Shown here piece after piece: positions 43,589 through 52,375 of a DNA stretch of 64,000 nt. Numbering within the stretch: position 1 is the stretch's first letter; the number at the start of each line of letters is the position of its first letter. A program made the position numbers and the translations under genes. Origin of the DNA: JAKFWF01 sp963732635. Its GTDB lineage: Bacteria; Pseudomonadota; Alphaproteobacteria; Rhizobiales; Hyphomicrobiaceae. The notes below the pieces were generated by a model, which did no database searches, was not told where the DNA came from, and saw nothing but the letters and a program-made list of their open reading frames with translations. Where the stretch lies: contig CAVTAL010000007.1 of the NCBI GenBank assembly GCA_963732635.1, forward strand, positions 1 to 64,000. The letters are read 5' to 3'.

Positions 43589-46117
43589 TCACTGTGAGCG
43601 CAATAGCTGGTCGCGCATCAGGCCCTGTGGTGTCAAGCGATTAGGTGCCGCGGGCGGGCTCTGCGCCATTGTTGTCGCAGGCGTCGCCGGTCGGGCCGGC
43701 AGCAGAGCCACGACCGCGTTCTTTTTCGCATGCCCTTCAAGGTCTTGCAGCAGCGCATTGGCGAGCGGCACGCCGACCTGGGCGGCATGCAGGCTGCGCG
43801 ACCAGGGCTCCGAGGTGGTGCCGGAACCGACGAGGACGACATATGAGTAGGCCGCGCCATTTGAGAACTGCAGGCCGCCGGCGATCCAGGTGTCGACGGT
43901 CGCATTGACGTCGTCGGTGACCGAGGTACCGGTCTTGGCGAAGTGCAGGCGCAAGTCGGGCCGGCGCTCGGCGCACCACTGGTTCAAGCCCTTCAGCGTG
44001 CCGTGCGACTGGCCGCCCGACTGGTAGCAGAGTGGCGCCTGCAGCAGGGCTTTCAGCATCGCCGTGCCATCGCGCTTGATTACCTTGTTCGGCACGATGT
44101 CGGTCGTCCGATCCCGCTCGGCGAGGCTCGCATGCTCGGGGGCGACGAAGTCGTAGGCACGCACCAGCGTCGGCAGGCGCACCGGCTTGCCGCCATGATC
44201 GAGCAGGCTGCCGAGCACCACGCCGGCCATCTGATGTACCCGCTGCGGCGAGCCGGTGATGAGGCCGCGCACCACGGCCGTCGAGGGTGGTGTCGCGCCG
44301 GCGGTGCCTTCGCCGGGTGGCATATTGTAGCCGAAGGCCTCGATCAGCCGGGCGATGCGCTCCTGGCCGATATGCGCCGCGCGCCATTCGATCGGCCGGT
44401 TGAGCGAGCAGGCAAAGGCGGTGATGGCGCGGCGGCCACGCGCTTCCCCGGCCGGGCCCTTGGCGCAGGTGTCGGCGCCCTGGGCCGGGGCTTCGGTATC
44501 GGCATAGGAACTGTTGATCGTGTCCTTGTGCTCGTTGGCGATGGCGATGGCCGCCAGCATCTTGCCGGTGGACGCGATCGAGCGCGATTCCTGCTCGGGC
44601 AGGTAGCCGCCGTCGTCCGGCGATCGTGCCGACGCGGTGCCGAAGTAGGCGGCGCTCTCGGTGCTGTCGTAGTAGCGCACGATCTCGCCCTTGGTATTGG
44701 CGGCGACGACGATGACGTGCGGGCTCCGGCGGTCGGCGGCGACCTTGGTTGGATCGAGCGTCCAGCCGGGATTGAACTTCGATCCCCAAAGGGTGTCGAG
44801 CTTGGCCAGTTCGCCACGGATGCTCTCGCGGAAGGCGAGATTCTCGATCACGTCAAAGGTGGTCGTCACGCCGCGCACGTAGTTGCGCCAGTCGAAGCCG
44901 AATGCCTGCTTCATCTCCTCGCGGATACCGAGGCGGGCGGCGGGGATGAGGGCATTGGCGCGCACCGTCGGGCTCGCCTGACCGGCCTTCGCCAGCGTCG
45001 GCGCGTAGTGTTCGAGCGCTTCCTGCAGCTTCGGCTTGACCTTCGGATCGGGCGGGCCGCTGGCCATGTCGACCAATTCGAACACGACCTTTTTCTGCTC
45101 AGCCTCGTCCTTGATCAGCTTTTCGGCGCAGGTCCGCGCCCGCACCTCGGTGATGTAGCGCCAGCGGTCGAGACGCACTTCGTTGAGCTTCTCGTTGCCT
45201 TCGAGCAGGATCACCGGCTTGTTGACCGCCGACGCCAGCACATATTGCTGCGCGGTCGACAGGTCCTTGGCTTCCTTCCCAAACAGCACGCGGGCGGTCA
45301 TCTCGACGCCGTGCAGCGGCGCGCCGCCGGTGCGTTGCGCGAGCCAAATGTGGTTCGCCGCCCACTGCTTCAGCGGCGTGTCGTCGCCACCGCTGGTCAG
45401 CACATGATAGATCACCGGCGCCAGCCACCATTCGCCGATCTTGCGCTTCAGCTTGGTGAAGCCGCTTTCCTTCGAACTCGGCGGCGTCTTGTAGATCACG
45501 CGCGCGAACTGCATCGGCAGCGTCGAGCCGCCGACGCCAAGGCTCGGCCGCTTCAGCGCGATGGTGCGGCGTATCGTCGAATAGGGGATCTTGAGCACGC
45601 CGATCAGATCGATGCCGTAGGGATTGAGCGCGGTGCCGATGTAGCGGTCCTCGTGATAGGAGAGGCACTGCCAGTAGTCGTTCGGCACCTCGCGGACGGG
45701 GATCGACTTGTGGTCGGGGTTGGCGGTGTAGCTGCCGACCTCGATTGCCGCATCGGTGTAGTTGACGTCGCGGCGGCTATCGAGGCGCGGATCGAAGGTG
45801 CCGACGAAATTGCCGCGAGCGTCGTAGACGGCGGTGGCGAGCCAGCGCTCGGCGTCATAGCGCAGCTTGTCGGCCATGAAGTGCCCGCCGATCACGCCTC
45901 GTAGCGGCGCAATTACGTAGACCAGCACCAGCGCGAACACGAGATAGCCGGCGGCGGCCCAGATCACATAGCGCAGCTTGCCGAGCCTCGGATTGAACGC
46001 GACGCCGGAGACGAAGCCACGCACCAGCCGCGCCGGCACGCCGAAGATCAGCTCGGCCGAACGCAGCAGAAATCCGACTATGGCGAGCATGTGGGGGCCG
46101 GACCAACGAGCCTGCAT
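43589..46117 (-). CDS. Atypical class A penicillin-binding protein (transglycosylase-transpeptidase)
   Basis: 842 residues. One membrane anchor near residue 55 (YVIWAAAGYLVFALVLVYVI). The glycosyltransferase domain (about residues 90-330) is divergent. The catalytic Glu sits in YHEDRYIG where most have EDxxFxxHxG, and GGSTLPMQFARVIY replaces GGSTITQQLAKN. The transpeptidase domain has the SxxK motif ASTGK near residue 520, SLN as SxN, and FAKTGTS as KTG, so it should be active. A Pro/Ala-rich tail follows. It builds and cross-links peptidoglycan in the periplasm. The odd GT motif groups it away from PBP1a/1b. Confidence 0.85.
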   Translation of the reverse strand: MQARWSGPHMLAIVGFLLRSAELIFGVPARLVRGFVSGVAFNPRLGKLRYVIWAAAGYLVFALVLVYVIAPLRGVIGGHFMADKLRYDAERWLATAVYDARGNFVGTFDPRLDSRRDVNYTDAAIEVGSYTANPDHKSIPVREVPNDYWQCLSYHEDRYIGTALNPYGIDLIGVLKIPYSTIRRTIALKRPSLGVGGSTLPMQFARVIYKTPPSSKESGFTKLKRKIGEWWLAPVIYHVLTSGGDDTPLKQWAANHIWLAQRTGGAPLHGVEMTARVLFGKEAKDLSTAQQYVLASAVNKPVILLEGNEKLNEVRLDRWRYITEVRARTCAEKLIKDEAEQKKVVFELVDMASGPPDPKVKPKLQEALEHYAPTLAKAGQASPTVRANALIPAARLGIREEMKQAFGFDWRNYVRGVTTTFDVIENLAFRESIRGELAKLDTLWGSKFNPGWTLDPTKVAADRRSPHVIVVAANTKGEIVRYYDSTESAAYFGTASARSPDDGGYLPEQESRSIASTGKMLAAIAIANEHKDTINSSYADTEAPAQGADTCAKGPAGEARGRRAITAFACSLNRPIEWRAAHIGQERIARLIEAFGYNMPPGEGTAGATPPSTAVVRGLITGSPQRVHQMAGVVLGSLLDHGGKPVRLPTLVRAYDFVAPEHASLAERDRTTDIVPNKVIKRDGTAMLKALLQAPLCYQSGGQSHGTLKGLNQWCAERRPDLRLHFAKTGTSVTDDVNATVDTWIAGGLQFSNGAAYSYVVLVGSGTTSEPWSRSLHAAQVGVPLANALLQDLEGHAKKNAVVALLPARPATPATTMAQSPPAAPNRLTPQGLMRDQLLRSQ

Positions 46118-46277
46118 GACGTGTCGCCACCGCTCGATGCGAGCCGGCAGCCGTTATGCTCTAGTCAGCCTTTGTGGCGGGTGTTGGCTTGAGGTGTGGC
46201 GGGAGTGGGGAGGTGTGGGCGGTGAGATGGTGAGGTCAGCAAAGGGCCGACAGGAGATGGTCACCCGTTCCGGTTTC

Positions 46278-46319
46278 CCGGAATTTGTCCAGCGTGTTTA
46301 GCGCTGGACAAATATCCGG
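46278..46319 (-). terminator. Strong hairpin downstream of the GIY-YIG gene
   Basis: A 12-bp perfect stem (ATTTGTCCAGCG / CGCTGGACAAAT, loop TGTTTAG) extended by CCCGGA/TCCGGG with one bulged base. It lies 36 bp past the end of the GIY-YIG gene and 160 bp before the start of the PBP gene. It may terminate transcription or be a dispersed palindrome. Confidence 0.55.
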
Positions 46320-46354
46320 GATCGTCACCTGCCAGCTTTTCCGCGCCGGCAGCG

Positions 46355-46678
46355 CTATGGCTCGAACCCGTCGAGGCATAGAGCATCCGGATAGAGATCG
46401 CGCCAGGTCGGATTTTCTTTCTCGATGAGTTCGATCTTCCAGGCGCGCCGCCAGCGCTTCAAAAGCCATTCGCGCCGTTGCGCGACATCGGCATCGTCGT
46501 GCGCCTCGAAATACACGAGACGGTCGACCCAATAGCGCTTGGTGAAGCCGTCGAGAACGCGCGCGCGATGCTCCCACGTGCGGCCTGACAGGTCACTGGT
46601 CAGGCCAGTGTAAATGACGCCGCGCGGCTTGCTCGCGGTCATGTAAACGTAGAAAATTTTCTCGCCTTGTTCCTGCAT
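46355..46678 (-). CDS. GIY-YIG nuclease family protein
   Basis: 107 residues. The GIY-YIG core is seen as FYVYMTASKPRGVIYTGLT (Y-V-Y and Y-T-G in place of GIY and YIG), then DLSGRTWEHRA with the conserved Arg and His, and WLVDRLVYFE-like WVDRLVYFEAHDDADVAQRR with the catalytic Glu region. Stand-alone members of this length are common in alphaproteobacteria with no assigned role, though a DNA repair or structure-specific endonuclease role is likely for the fold. Confidence 0.9.
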   Translation of the reverse strand: MQEQGEKIFYVYMTASKPRGVIYTGLTSDLSGRTWEHRARVLDGFTKRYWVDRLVYFEAHDDADVAQRREWLLKRWRRAWKIELIEKENPTWRDLYPDALCLDGFEP

Positions 46679-46831
46679 GTCGCGAGATTAGTGCACAAAT
46701 CGGACTGGGGAAGATCCCGGATATGCGACGCCCGCGTGCCGCAGTCGCCGCATTCCGGGAAACCGGAGGAGGGATTGTAGAGGCTCAGCGACTCCCACTC
46801 AGCGTCAAGAGCAGGAGTTTACATGACTCCG

Positions 46832-47287
46832 CTACGGCCGCTCCCCCGCAATCACACCCTTCCGCACCAGAAAACACCCATACGGCCGCGGGTCGCCGCA
46901 CTGAACTACGGCGAAGGCTTGGCCCGCTGCCTCGTAGAACGCGAAGCGCTCGATGCCGGCCATTGGTGCCGGCCAACCGAGGGCAGTATCGATCACGGTT
47001 TGCACTTCGGATTGGATTTCGGGGATCTCCTCGGGCGCGTCCACCACCAGCATTCGCCTCAGCGGATCGGGCTCGAAGTCGTCGATGGGCAGCACCGACA
47101 GGATCGCGGCCATCGCCCGGTCCATGGCAATGCCGGGCAGGTGGATCAGCCGGCCGGACGTGGTTGCCCGCGCGATTTTCTCGGCCGGATGATTGGCATC
47201 GACCACGGCGAGGTCATCGCCATGCCCCATGCTGGCCAGCACCCACAACAGGTCGGCCGACAGCAGCGGATCAAGACCTTTCAGCAC
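46832..47287 (-). CDS. RbsD/FucU family mutarotase
   Basis: 151 residues. Characteristic N-terminus LKGLDPLLSADLLWVLASMG, then HGDDLAVVDANHPA with the active His and Asp, and the C-terminal PYGCFLVRKGVI. The family interconverts anomers of free sugars (FucU for L-fucose, RbsD for D-ribose). The FucU-like ANHPA motif and the fuconolactonase-like and aldose-dehydrogenase genes 7 kb away suggest L-fucose or a similar sugar. The start is a GTG at 47287 that gives the family N-terminus. Confidence 0.87.
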   Translation of the reverse strand: MLKGLDPLLSADLLWVLASMGHGDDLAVVDANHPAEKIARATTSGRLIHLPGIAMDRAMAAILSVLPIDDFEPDPLRRMLVVDAPEEIPEIQSEVQTVIDTALGWPAPMAGIERFAFYEAAGQAFAVVQCGDPRPYGCFLVRKGVIAGERP

Positions 47288-47396
47288 AACGTCACTCCCA
47301 GTCCACGGCTTCGCCGTTCCACAGATATCATCCCGGTGCTTAGTCACCGGGCGCATCATGCCACAAATCGTAAGCTGCGAAAAACTTGGCGCCTTG

Positions 47397-47421
47397 GGTC
47401 CCGGCAATAAATGCCGGGATG
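47397..47421. repeat. GTCCCGGCA..TGCCGGGATGAC palindrome
   Basis: A 7-bp stem CCCGGCA/TGCCGGG with 5-nt loop ATAAA. It is the same element, in inverse orientation, as the copy at 50433 in the opp operon. It lies in the gap between the mutarotase gene and chaC. Confidence 0.75.
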
Positions 47422-47472
47422 ACACCGATGATGAGGTTGACCGCGTGGCAAGGCTCCGAGCAAAGTGCACCC

Positions 47473-48153
47473 ATGAGTGATCTGTGGATCTTCGGCTACG
47501 GCTCCCTGATGTGGAAGCCGGGTTTCGAATTTGCCGAGGCGGCCCGCGCGCGGTTGATCGGTTATCGGCGCTGCTTTTGCATCTATTCGACCAACCACCG
47601 TGGCCGGCCCGAGCGGCCCGGTCTCGTACTCGGCCTCGATCGCGGCGGCATGTGTGACGGCATTGCCTATCGCGTTGCACCGGAGAACGCGCGCGCGACG
47701 GCGGAATATCTGCGGGTGCGCGAGCAGGTCAACGGGGTCTATCGCGAGGCGCTGTTGCCGGTGACGATCGAGGATGGCCGCCGGCGCGAAGTGATGGCGC
47801 AGGCCTATATCGTCGAGCGTGCGCACCCGAGTTTCACCGGGCCACTGACGTTGGCTGAGCAGGCGCACATCATTCGCGGCGCCAAGGGGCTATCCGGCGC
47901 CAATCTCGACTACCTGATCAATACGCTTGCCCACCTCGATCAGTTGGGCATCCACGAGCCGGAATTGCAACGTCTGCTGACCCTGATCGGCCCGCTGTTT
48001 TCGCGTGGCGGATCGGCGGGCCTCGCCAGCCCGCGTGTCGCGGCACTGCTGAACATCTGCCGCCGTATCCCCTGCAAGGTTGCCACATCCCGCCCCGGCG
48101 AACGCCGCCGCTTCATCCACCGGCGGCAGATTGCGGTGTGGCGAAGTGGGTAG
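47473..48153 (+). CDS. chaC: Gamma-glutamylcyclotransferase, ChaC family
   Basis: 226 residues. ChaC proteins cleave glutathione to 5-oxoproline and Cys-Gly. The substrate loop is DLWIFGYGSLMWKPG at the N-terminus (YGSL motif), with the catalytic Glu in VYREALLPV. Downstream PSFTGPLTLAEQAHIIRGAKG and SGANLDYLINT complete the family pattern. ATG 47473 gives the standard start. Confidence 0.93.
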   Translation: MSDLWIFGYGSLMWKPGFEFAEAARARLIGYRRCFCIYSTNHRGRPERPGLVLGLDRGGMCDGIAYRVAPENARATAEYLRVREQVNGVYREALLPVTIEDGRRREVMAQAYIVERAHPSFTGPLTLAEQAHIIRGAKGLSGANLDYLINTLAHLDQLGIHEPELQRLLTLIGPLFSRGGSAGLASPRVAALLNICRRIPCKVATSRPGERRRFIHRRQIAVWRSG

Positions 48154-48166
48154 TGCGGTGCGGAAG

Positions 48167-48222
48167 TCGGAAGTCAGAAATCAGAAATCAGAAATCAGAA
48201 ATCAGAAATCAGAAATCAGAAG
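48167..48222. repeat. 7-bp microsatellite (TCAGAAA x6 plus imperfect ends)
   Basis: Six perfect TCAGAAA units run from 48174 to 48215, preceded by TCGGAAG and followed by TCAGAAG. The array starts 14 bp after the chaC stop. Such short arrays change length by slippage. Confidence 0.95.
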
Positions 48223-48301
48223 TAGGCTGGGTCATGCCCTCTTGCGTCGTCGCCGAGGAAATTCGGCGCGAATTGGTGCCCGCGGCCGCCCCTCACCCCA
48301 A

Positions 48302-48336
48302 CCCTCTCCCCGTTGAGAAGATCAACGGGGAGAGGG
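48302..48336. terminator. Long hairpin between chaC and oppC
   Basis: A 14-bp perfect stem (CCCTCTCCCCGTTG / CAACGGGGAGAGGG) with a 7-nt loop, further extended by CACCC/GGGTG-like flanks. It lies between two converging genes, so it probably terminates both. Confidence 0.7.
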
Positions 48337-48357
48337 GGTGAAGCGCCGCGCACTGTT

Positions 48358-49474
48358 TCACCTTTCCTTCGGATCGAGCGCATCCCGCAGCCCGTCGCCG
48401 AGGAAATTCAGTGCGAACAGGGTTACGGTCAGGAACGCTAGCCGGAAACAGCAGCCGGCCGGGATCGCTCTGGATACTGCGCGCGCCTTCGGCGATCAGC
48501 ACGCCCCAACTGGTCATCGGCTCCTGCACGCCGAGCCCCAGGAACGACAGGAAGCTTTCCAGCAGGATCACTTTCGGCACCAGCAACGTCATGTAGACGA
48601 TCACCGGCCCAAGCGTGTTCGGGATGATGTGACGCCGGATGATGCCGGCGGTCGAGACTCCAAGCGCCTCGGCGGCGGCCACATATTCCTGCCGTTTGAT
48701 CGACAGCGTCTGGCCACGCACGATGCGCGCCATGTCGAGCCATTCGATGGCGCCGACGGCGATGAACATCAAGATGAAGTTGCGGCCGAAGAACACCACC
48801 AGCATGATGACGAAAAAGATGAAGGGCAGAGCATAGAGGATGTCGACGGCCCGCATCATCGCATCGTCGATGCGCCCGCCGAGGTAGCCCGCGGTGGCGC
48901 CATAGACGACGCCTATGACCAGCGCGACGAGCGATGCCAAAAGCCCGATCGCGAGCGAGATGCGGCCGGCGTAAAGCGTGCGGGCCAGCAGATCGCGGCC
49001 GTTCTGGTCGGTGCCGAACAGGAAGCGATTGGGCTCGATCGGCACTTCGAGCGTGACGCCGCCCGTGTGTCGTTCGATCACCCGGGCGCGATCGAACAGA
49101 TCGGAGCGCTCGAACGCCGCCAGCATGCGGTCGTCGATCGGTCGCACCGCCGACAGCCGCACATGGAGAACGCTGCCGGTGATCGTGAAGGTCTCGACTT
49201 TGGCGCGCATGCGCGAGGCGGCGCGGGCTAACCCCGGCTCGATCATCGCCTCGGTCGGATAGGTCGAAAGCCGAGCCGGCACGCCGACATAGTCCGGGTA
49301 GATGCGGTCGTATGGATGTGTTGAAAGCATCGGTCCGAAAATCGAGGCGAGTGCGATTGCCGCCAGCACCAGGACGCTTGCCATCGCCGCGCGATTGGCG
49401 CCGAGGCGCGCCCAAGCGCTGGTCCACAGCGAACGGCCGGGCTTCGCGGACGGCAATGCGGCGGCCTCAGTCAT
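48358..49474 (-). CDS. oppC: Peptide ABC transporter permease, C-terminus shifted by one extra base
   Basis: OppC/DppC-type inner-membrane permease. About six membrane segments, the N-terminal periplasmic loop (residues 60-130) and the EAA-type loop EYVAAAEALGVSTAGIIRRH are clear. The frame goes astray after SDPGRLLFPA. Removing one base at 48437-48443 restores FLTVTLFALNFLGDGLRDAL, then DPKER and a stop at 48358; the 1,117-nt span is one base over. The corrected protein has 371 residues. Start ATG 49474 lies within the end of oppB (8-bp overlap). No ATPase genes (oppD, oppF) are adjacent, so they must be elsewhere. Confidence 0.9.
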
Positions 49475-50387
49475 AGCGCACCCTGGGATCAAGCAGGGCA
49501 TAGGCGACGTCAGCCATCAAATTGAATAGGATCACGAACACCGCCACCAAAACGACAGTTCCCATCACCAGCGTGTAGTCGCGATTGAGTGCGCCCTCGA
49601 TGAAGTAGCGGCCGACGCCTGGAATGCCGAAAATGGTCTCAACCACGATCGAGCCGGTGAGCAAAGCTGCCGCCGCCGGTCCAAGGTAGGAGACCACCGG
49701 CAGGCAGGCGCCGCGCAAGGCATGCTGCACGACAGTTCCAGTGCCAAGCCCTTGCGCCCGGAGCGTGCGGATATGCGGCGCCCGCAGCGCCTCGATCATG
49801 GCGGCGCGGGTCAGCCGGGCGATCACCGCGACTTGTGGCAGGGCGAGCACGATCACCGGCATGATGACATTGCGCAATGCGCCGTCGTTCCAGCCGCCGA
49901 CCGGCAACCAGGCGAGCCATAACCCGAGCCCGATCTGCAGCAGCGGCGCGGTGACGAACGTCGGCACGGTCAGTCCAAATGTCGCCATGCCGACCACCGT
50001 GTTGTCGAGCGGCGAATTCTGTTTGAGCGCCGCGAGCGAGCCGAGGCTGAGGCCGATGATCAGCGCAAGGCCGAGCGCCGTTGCGCCGAGCCGCATCGAG
50101 ATCGGCAGCGCCTTGGCGAACAGTTCGGTCACCGAGAAATCGCGATAGTAGAACGATGGGCCGAGGTCGCCCTGCAGCAGCGCGCCGAGGTAGCTCGCAT
50201 ACTGGCGCCACAGCGGCTGGTCTAGTTGGTAGATGCGCCGCAAGTTCTCCATCACCTTGGCTTCCAGCGGCTGCTCAAGATCGAACGGTCCGCCCGGCGC
50301 CAGCCGGATCAGAAAGAACGAAATCGTCACGACGAGGAACAACGTCGGAATGGTCGAGCCGAGGCGGCGCAAGAGGAAGGTCAGCAT
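49467..50387 (-). CDS. oppB: Peptide ABC transporter permease
   Basis: 306 residues, six membrane helices. N-terminus FLLRRLGSTIPTLFLVVTIS and RLAPGGPFDLEQPLEAKVME, EAA-type loop EALRAPHIRTLRAQGLGTG and C-terminal YALLDPRVRYD are standard for OppB/DppB. Partner of OppC in the channel. The ATG at 50387 is chosen over the longer open frame. It is separated from oppA by 187 bp containing two palindromic repeats that could lower permease expression relative to the binding protein. Confidence 0.95.
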   Translation of the reverse strand: MLTFLLRRLGSTIPTLFLVVTISFFLIRLAPGGPFDLEQPLEAKVMENLRRIYQLDQPLWRQYASYLGALLQGDLGPSFYYRDFSVTELFAKALPISMRLGATALGLALIIGLSLGSLAALKQNSPLDNTVVGMATFGLTVPTFVTAPLLQIGLGLWLAWLPVGGWNDGALRNVIMPVIVLALPQVAVIARLTRAAMIEALRAPHIRTLRAQGLGTGTVVQHALRGACLPVVSYLGPAAAALLTGSIVVETIFGIPGVGRYFIEGALNRDYTLVMGTVVLVAVFVILFNLMADVAYALLDPRVRYD

Positions 50388-50432
50388 GACAAGTGGCCGC
50401 GATTGTTTGCATCGATTGCATGCCCGCAACTG

Positions 50433-50525
50433 TCATCCCGGCATTTATTGCCGGGACCCATTGAGCCACAAGCGTGGTGACTCAGTTCGAAGCGCGATGG
50501 GTCCCGGGGACAAGCCCCGGGATGA
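50433..50525. repeat. Pair of inverted GTCATCCCGG palindromes in the oppA-oppB gap
   Basis: Copy 1 (50433-50460) has CCCGGCA/TGCCGGG. Copy 2 (50498-50525) has CCCGGGG/CCCCGGG. Both carry TGTCAT or ATGACA and GGACCCA or TGGGTCC flanks, arranged head to head, so a larger fold is possible. The element also occurs at 47397. Placement between cotranscribed genes resembles REP-type sites that give unequal operon expression. Confidence 0.8.
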
Positions 50526-50574
50526 CAACTGTGAGGCGACAACCGCGCAATGACCCGCAGGCCGTGTTCCATCA

Positions 50575-52209
50575 TCACTTCGCGATCGACAGAAAGCGGG
50601 TTGGATGAACGTCCTTGAGGTTGGTCGACCAGCCGGCAAGCTTCTTCGACACGATGTTCTTCGAGCCGTAGTACATCACCGGAATGTACGGCAGGTCGCG
50701 CATGAAGATGGTCTCGGCGGCGAACAGCACTTTGGTGCGTTCGTCCATGTCGATCTCGGTCGCGGCCTTGCGCATCAGGTCGTCGTAGTCGAGGTTCTTC
50801 CAGCGCGCATAGTTTAGGCCAACCGCGTCGCTTTCGAGCAGGAACAGGAAGTTCTGCGGATCGGAGTAGTCGCCAATCCAACCGGCACGCGCCACGTCGA
50901 AATCACCGCCGTCGCGCAGGTGAGCGAAATGGGTCTTGGCATCGGTGTGGATCTGCGTCGCCTCGATGCCGAACTTCTTCCACTGCTCGGCGATGGCGAC
51001 CACGGTGGCGCGGTTGTTGTCCGTCATGTTGAAGCGGATCTCGACCTTGAGCGGCGGCTTGCCCGGCTCGAAGCCCATCTCGGCCAACAATGCCTTGGCC
51101 TGTTCCTCGCGCTCGTCGGCCGTCATCTCCTTGTAGTCGGCGTACGCCGGCTCGCCGTAGTTGCCGATGCCGGGCGGCACGAACGAGTAGGCCGGCACCA
51201 TGGTGTTGCCCCAGATCTGCTCGGCCAGGAACTCGCGGTCGATGGCGAGCGACAGCGCAGTGCGCAGGCGCGCGTCGTTGAACGGTGCCTTTGTCGTGTT
51301 GACCGCCAGATAGTATGTGCCGAGGTAGGGTGCGAGCTTGATCTGGTCGCCGAACTTCTTTTGCAGCGCCTTGATCTGGTCGGCCGGCAGGTCGTCGTTC
51401 GAGTGCAGTTCATTGGCTTCAAAGCGGCGGATGGCGGCGGCGGTGTCCTTGGTCGGATAGAAGATCACCGCGTCGATTTTGACGTTCGCCGCATCATGGA
51501 AGTTCGGGTTCTTCACCGCGCGGATGTGCGAGCCGGGTACGAATTCCTTCAGCGTGTAAGGTCCGTTCGAAACCCAGTTCTCCGGCTTCACAAAGTTGGT
51601 GCCGTGCTTGACGACCGTCGCCTCGTGCAATGGCAGCGCGGTCTGGTGGGCGAGCAGTTCGAGGAAATAGGGAGTCGGCCGCTCGAGCGTGATCTCCAGT
51701 GTGGTTGCATCGAGTGCCCTGACGCCGATGTCTTCGGGCTTCGCCTTGCCTTTGTTGGCGGCCTCGGCGTTCTTGATCGGAAACAGGATCTTGGCGTACT
51801 TGGCGCCGGTTTCAGGGTTCATGATGCGCCGCCAGGCAAACACGAAGTCCGACGCTGTCACCGGATCGCCGCTCGACCACTTCGCATTGCTTCGCAGCTT
51901 GAAGGTGTGGACGGTCGCATCCTTCGAGGCGGTCCAGCTCTCGGCCGCGCCGGGGATGATTTCGCCTTTGCCGTTGTGAATGACGAGCCCCTCGAACATG
52001 TCGCGCAGCACATGCGCCTCGTACACGGTCGAGGTCTTGTGCGGGTCTAGCGTCTCGGGATCGGCGGTATTGCCGCGATGGTAAACGACCTGGGCGGCGG
52101 CTGGACCTACAACCAACAGGGTCGAAATCGCCAGCAGCGCCGCCGCGATCCGCGTCCACGATCCGAGCCCGCTCCGTTTCCGATCCAATTTGCGATCCAT
52201 CATGCGCAT
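50575..52209 (-). CDS. oppA: Oligopeptide-binding protein of an ABC importer
   Basis: 544 residues, SBP family 5. Signal peptide (ISTLLVVGPAAAQ) and the family start TADPETLDPHKTSTVYEAHV. The internal conserved part includes FVFAWRRIMNPETGAKYA, NFHDAANVKIDAVIFYP and DNPYLG-like YLGTYYLAVNTTKAPFND. GGAGG 6 nt ahead of ATG 52209 supports the start; the open frame beyond is not protein-like. It binds short peptides or similar compounds in the periplasm for OppBC. The M20 hydrolase is divergent from it and may process the imported substrate. Confidence 0.93.
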   Translation of the reverse strand: MRMMDRKLDRKRSGLGSWTRIAAALLAISTLLVVGPAAAQVVYHRGNTADPETLDPHKTSTVYEAHVLRDMFEGLVIHNGKGEIIPGAAESWTASKDATVHTFKLRSNAKWSSGDPVTASDFVFAWRRIMNPETGAKYAKILFPIKNAEAANKGKAKPEDIGVRALDATTLEITLERPTPYFLELLAHQTALPLHEATVVKHGTNFVKPENWVSNGPYTLKEFVPGSHIRAVKNPNFHDAANVKIDAVIFYPTKDTAAAIRRFEANELHSNDDLPADQIKALQKKFGDQIKLAPYLGTYYLAVNTTKAPFNDARLRTALSLAIDREFLAEQIWGNTMVPAYSFVPPGIGNYGEPAYADYKEMTADEREEQAKALLAEMGFEPGKPPLKVEIRFNMTDNNRATVVAIAEQWKKFGIEATQIHTDAKTHFAHLRDGGDFDVARAGWIGDYSDPQNFLFLLESDAVGLNYARWKNLDYDDLMRKAATEIDMDERTKVLFAAETIFMRDLPYIPVMYYGSKNIVSKKLAGWSTNLKDVHPTRFLSIAK

Positions 52210-52375
52210 ATCCAGCCTCCCAATCGCGGTAAATCCGGCACTTGCGGATGATAGCTGATCGGCGCGGAAACGCCCACCAGGATCGACACTGCTGGTTCGC
52301 AAATGCAGCGGATGGCCACAAGTTCCGTCTCTGCTAGGCTCTGGAATTGAATTCAACTCTCCCCGGAAAATAGCC

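Noticed and set aside
43943..45904. 653-codon open frame on the plus strand opposite the PBP gene
   Set aside because: The minus strand encodes a convincing PBP with SxxK, SxN and KTG motifs; the plus frame is Arg/Gly/Ala-rich noise.
48167..48222. CRISPR-like or phase-variation tract within a gene
   Set aside because: Units are 7 bp with no spacers, and the array lies outside any supported coding sequence.
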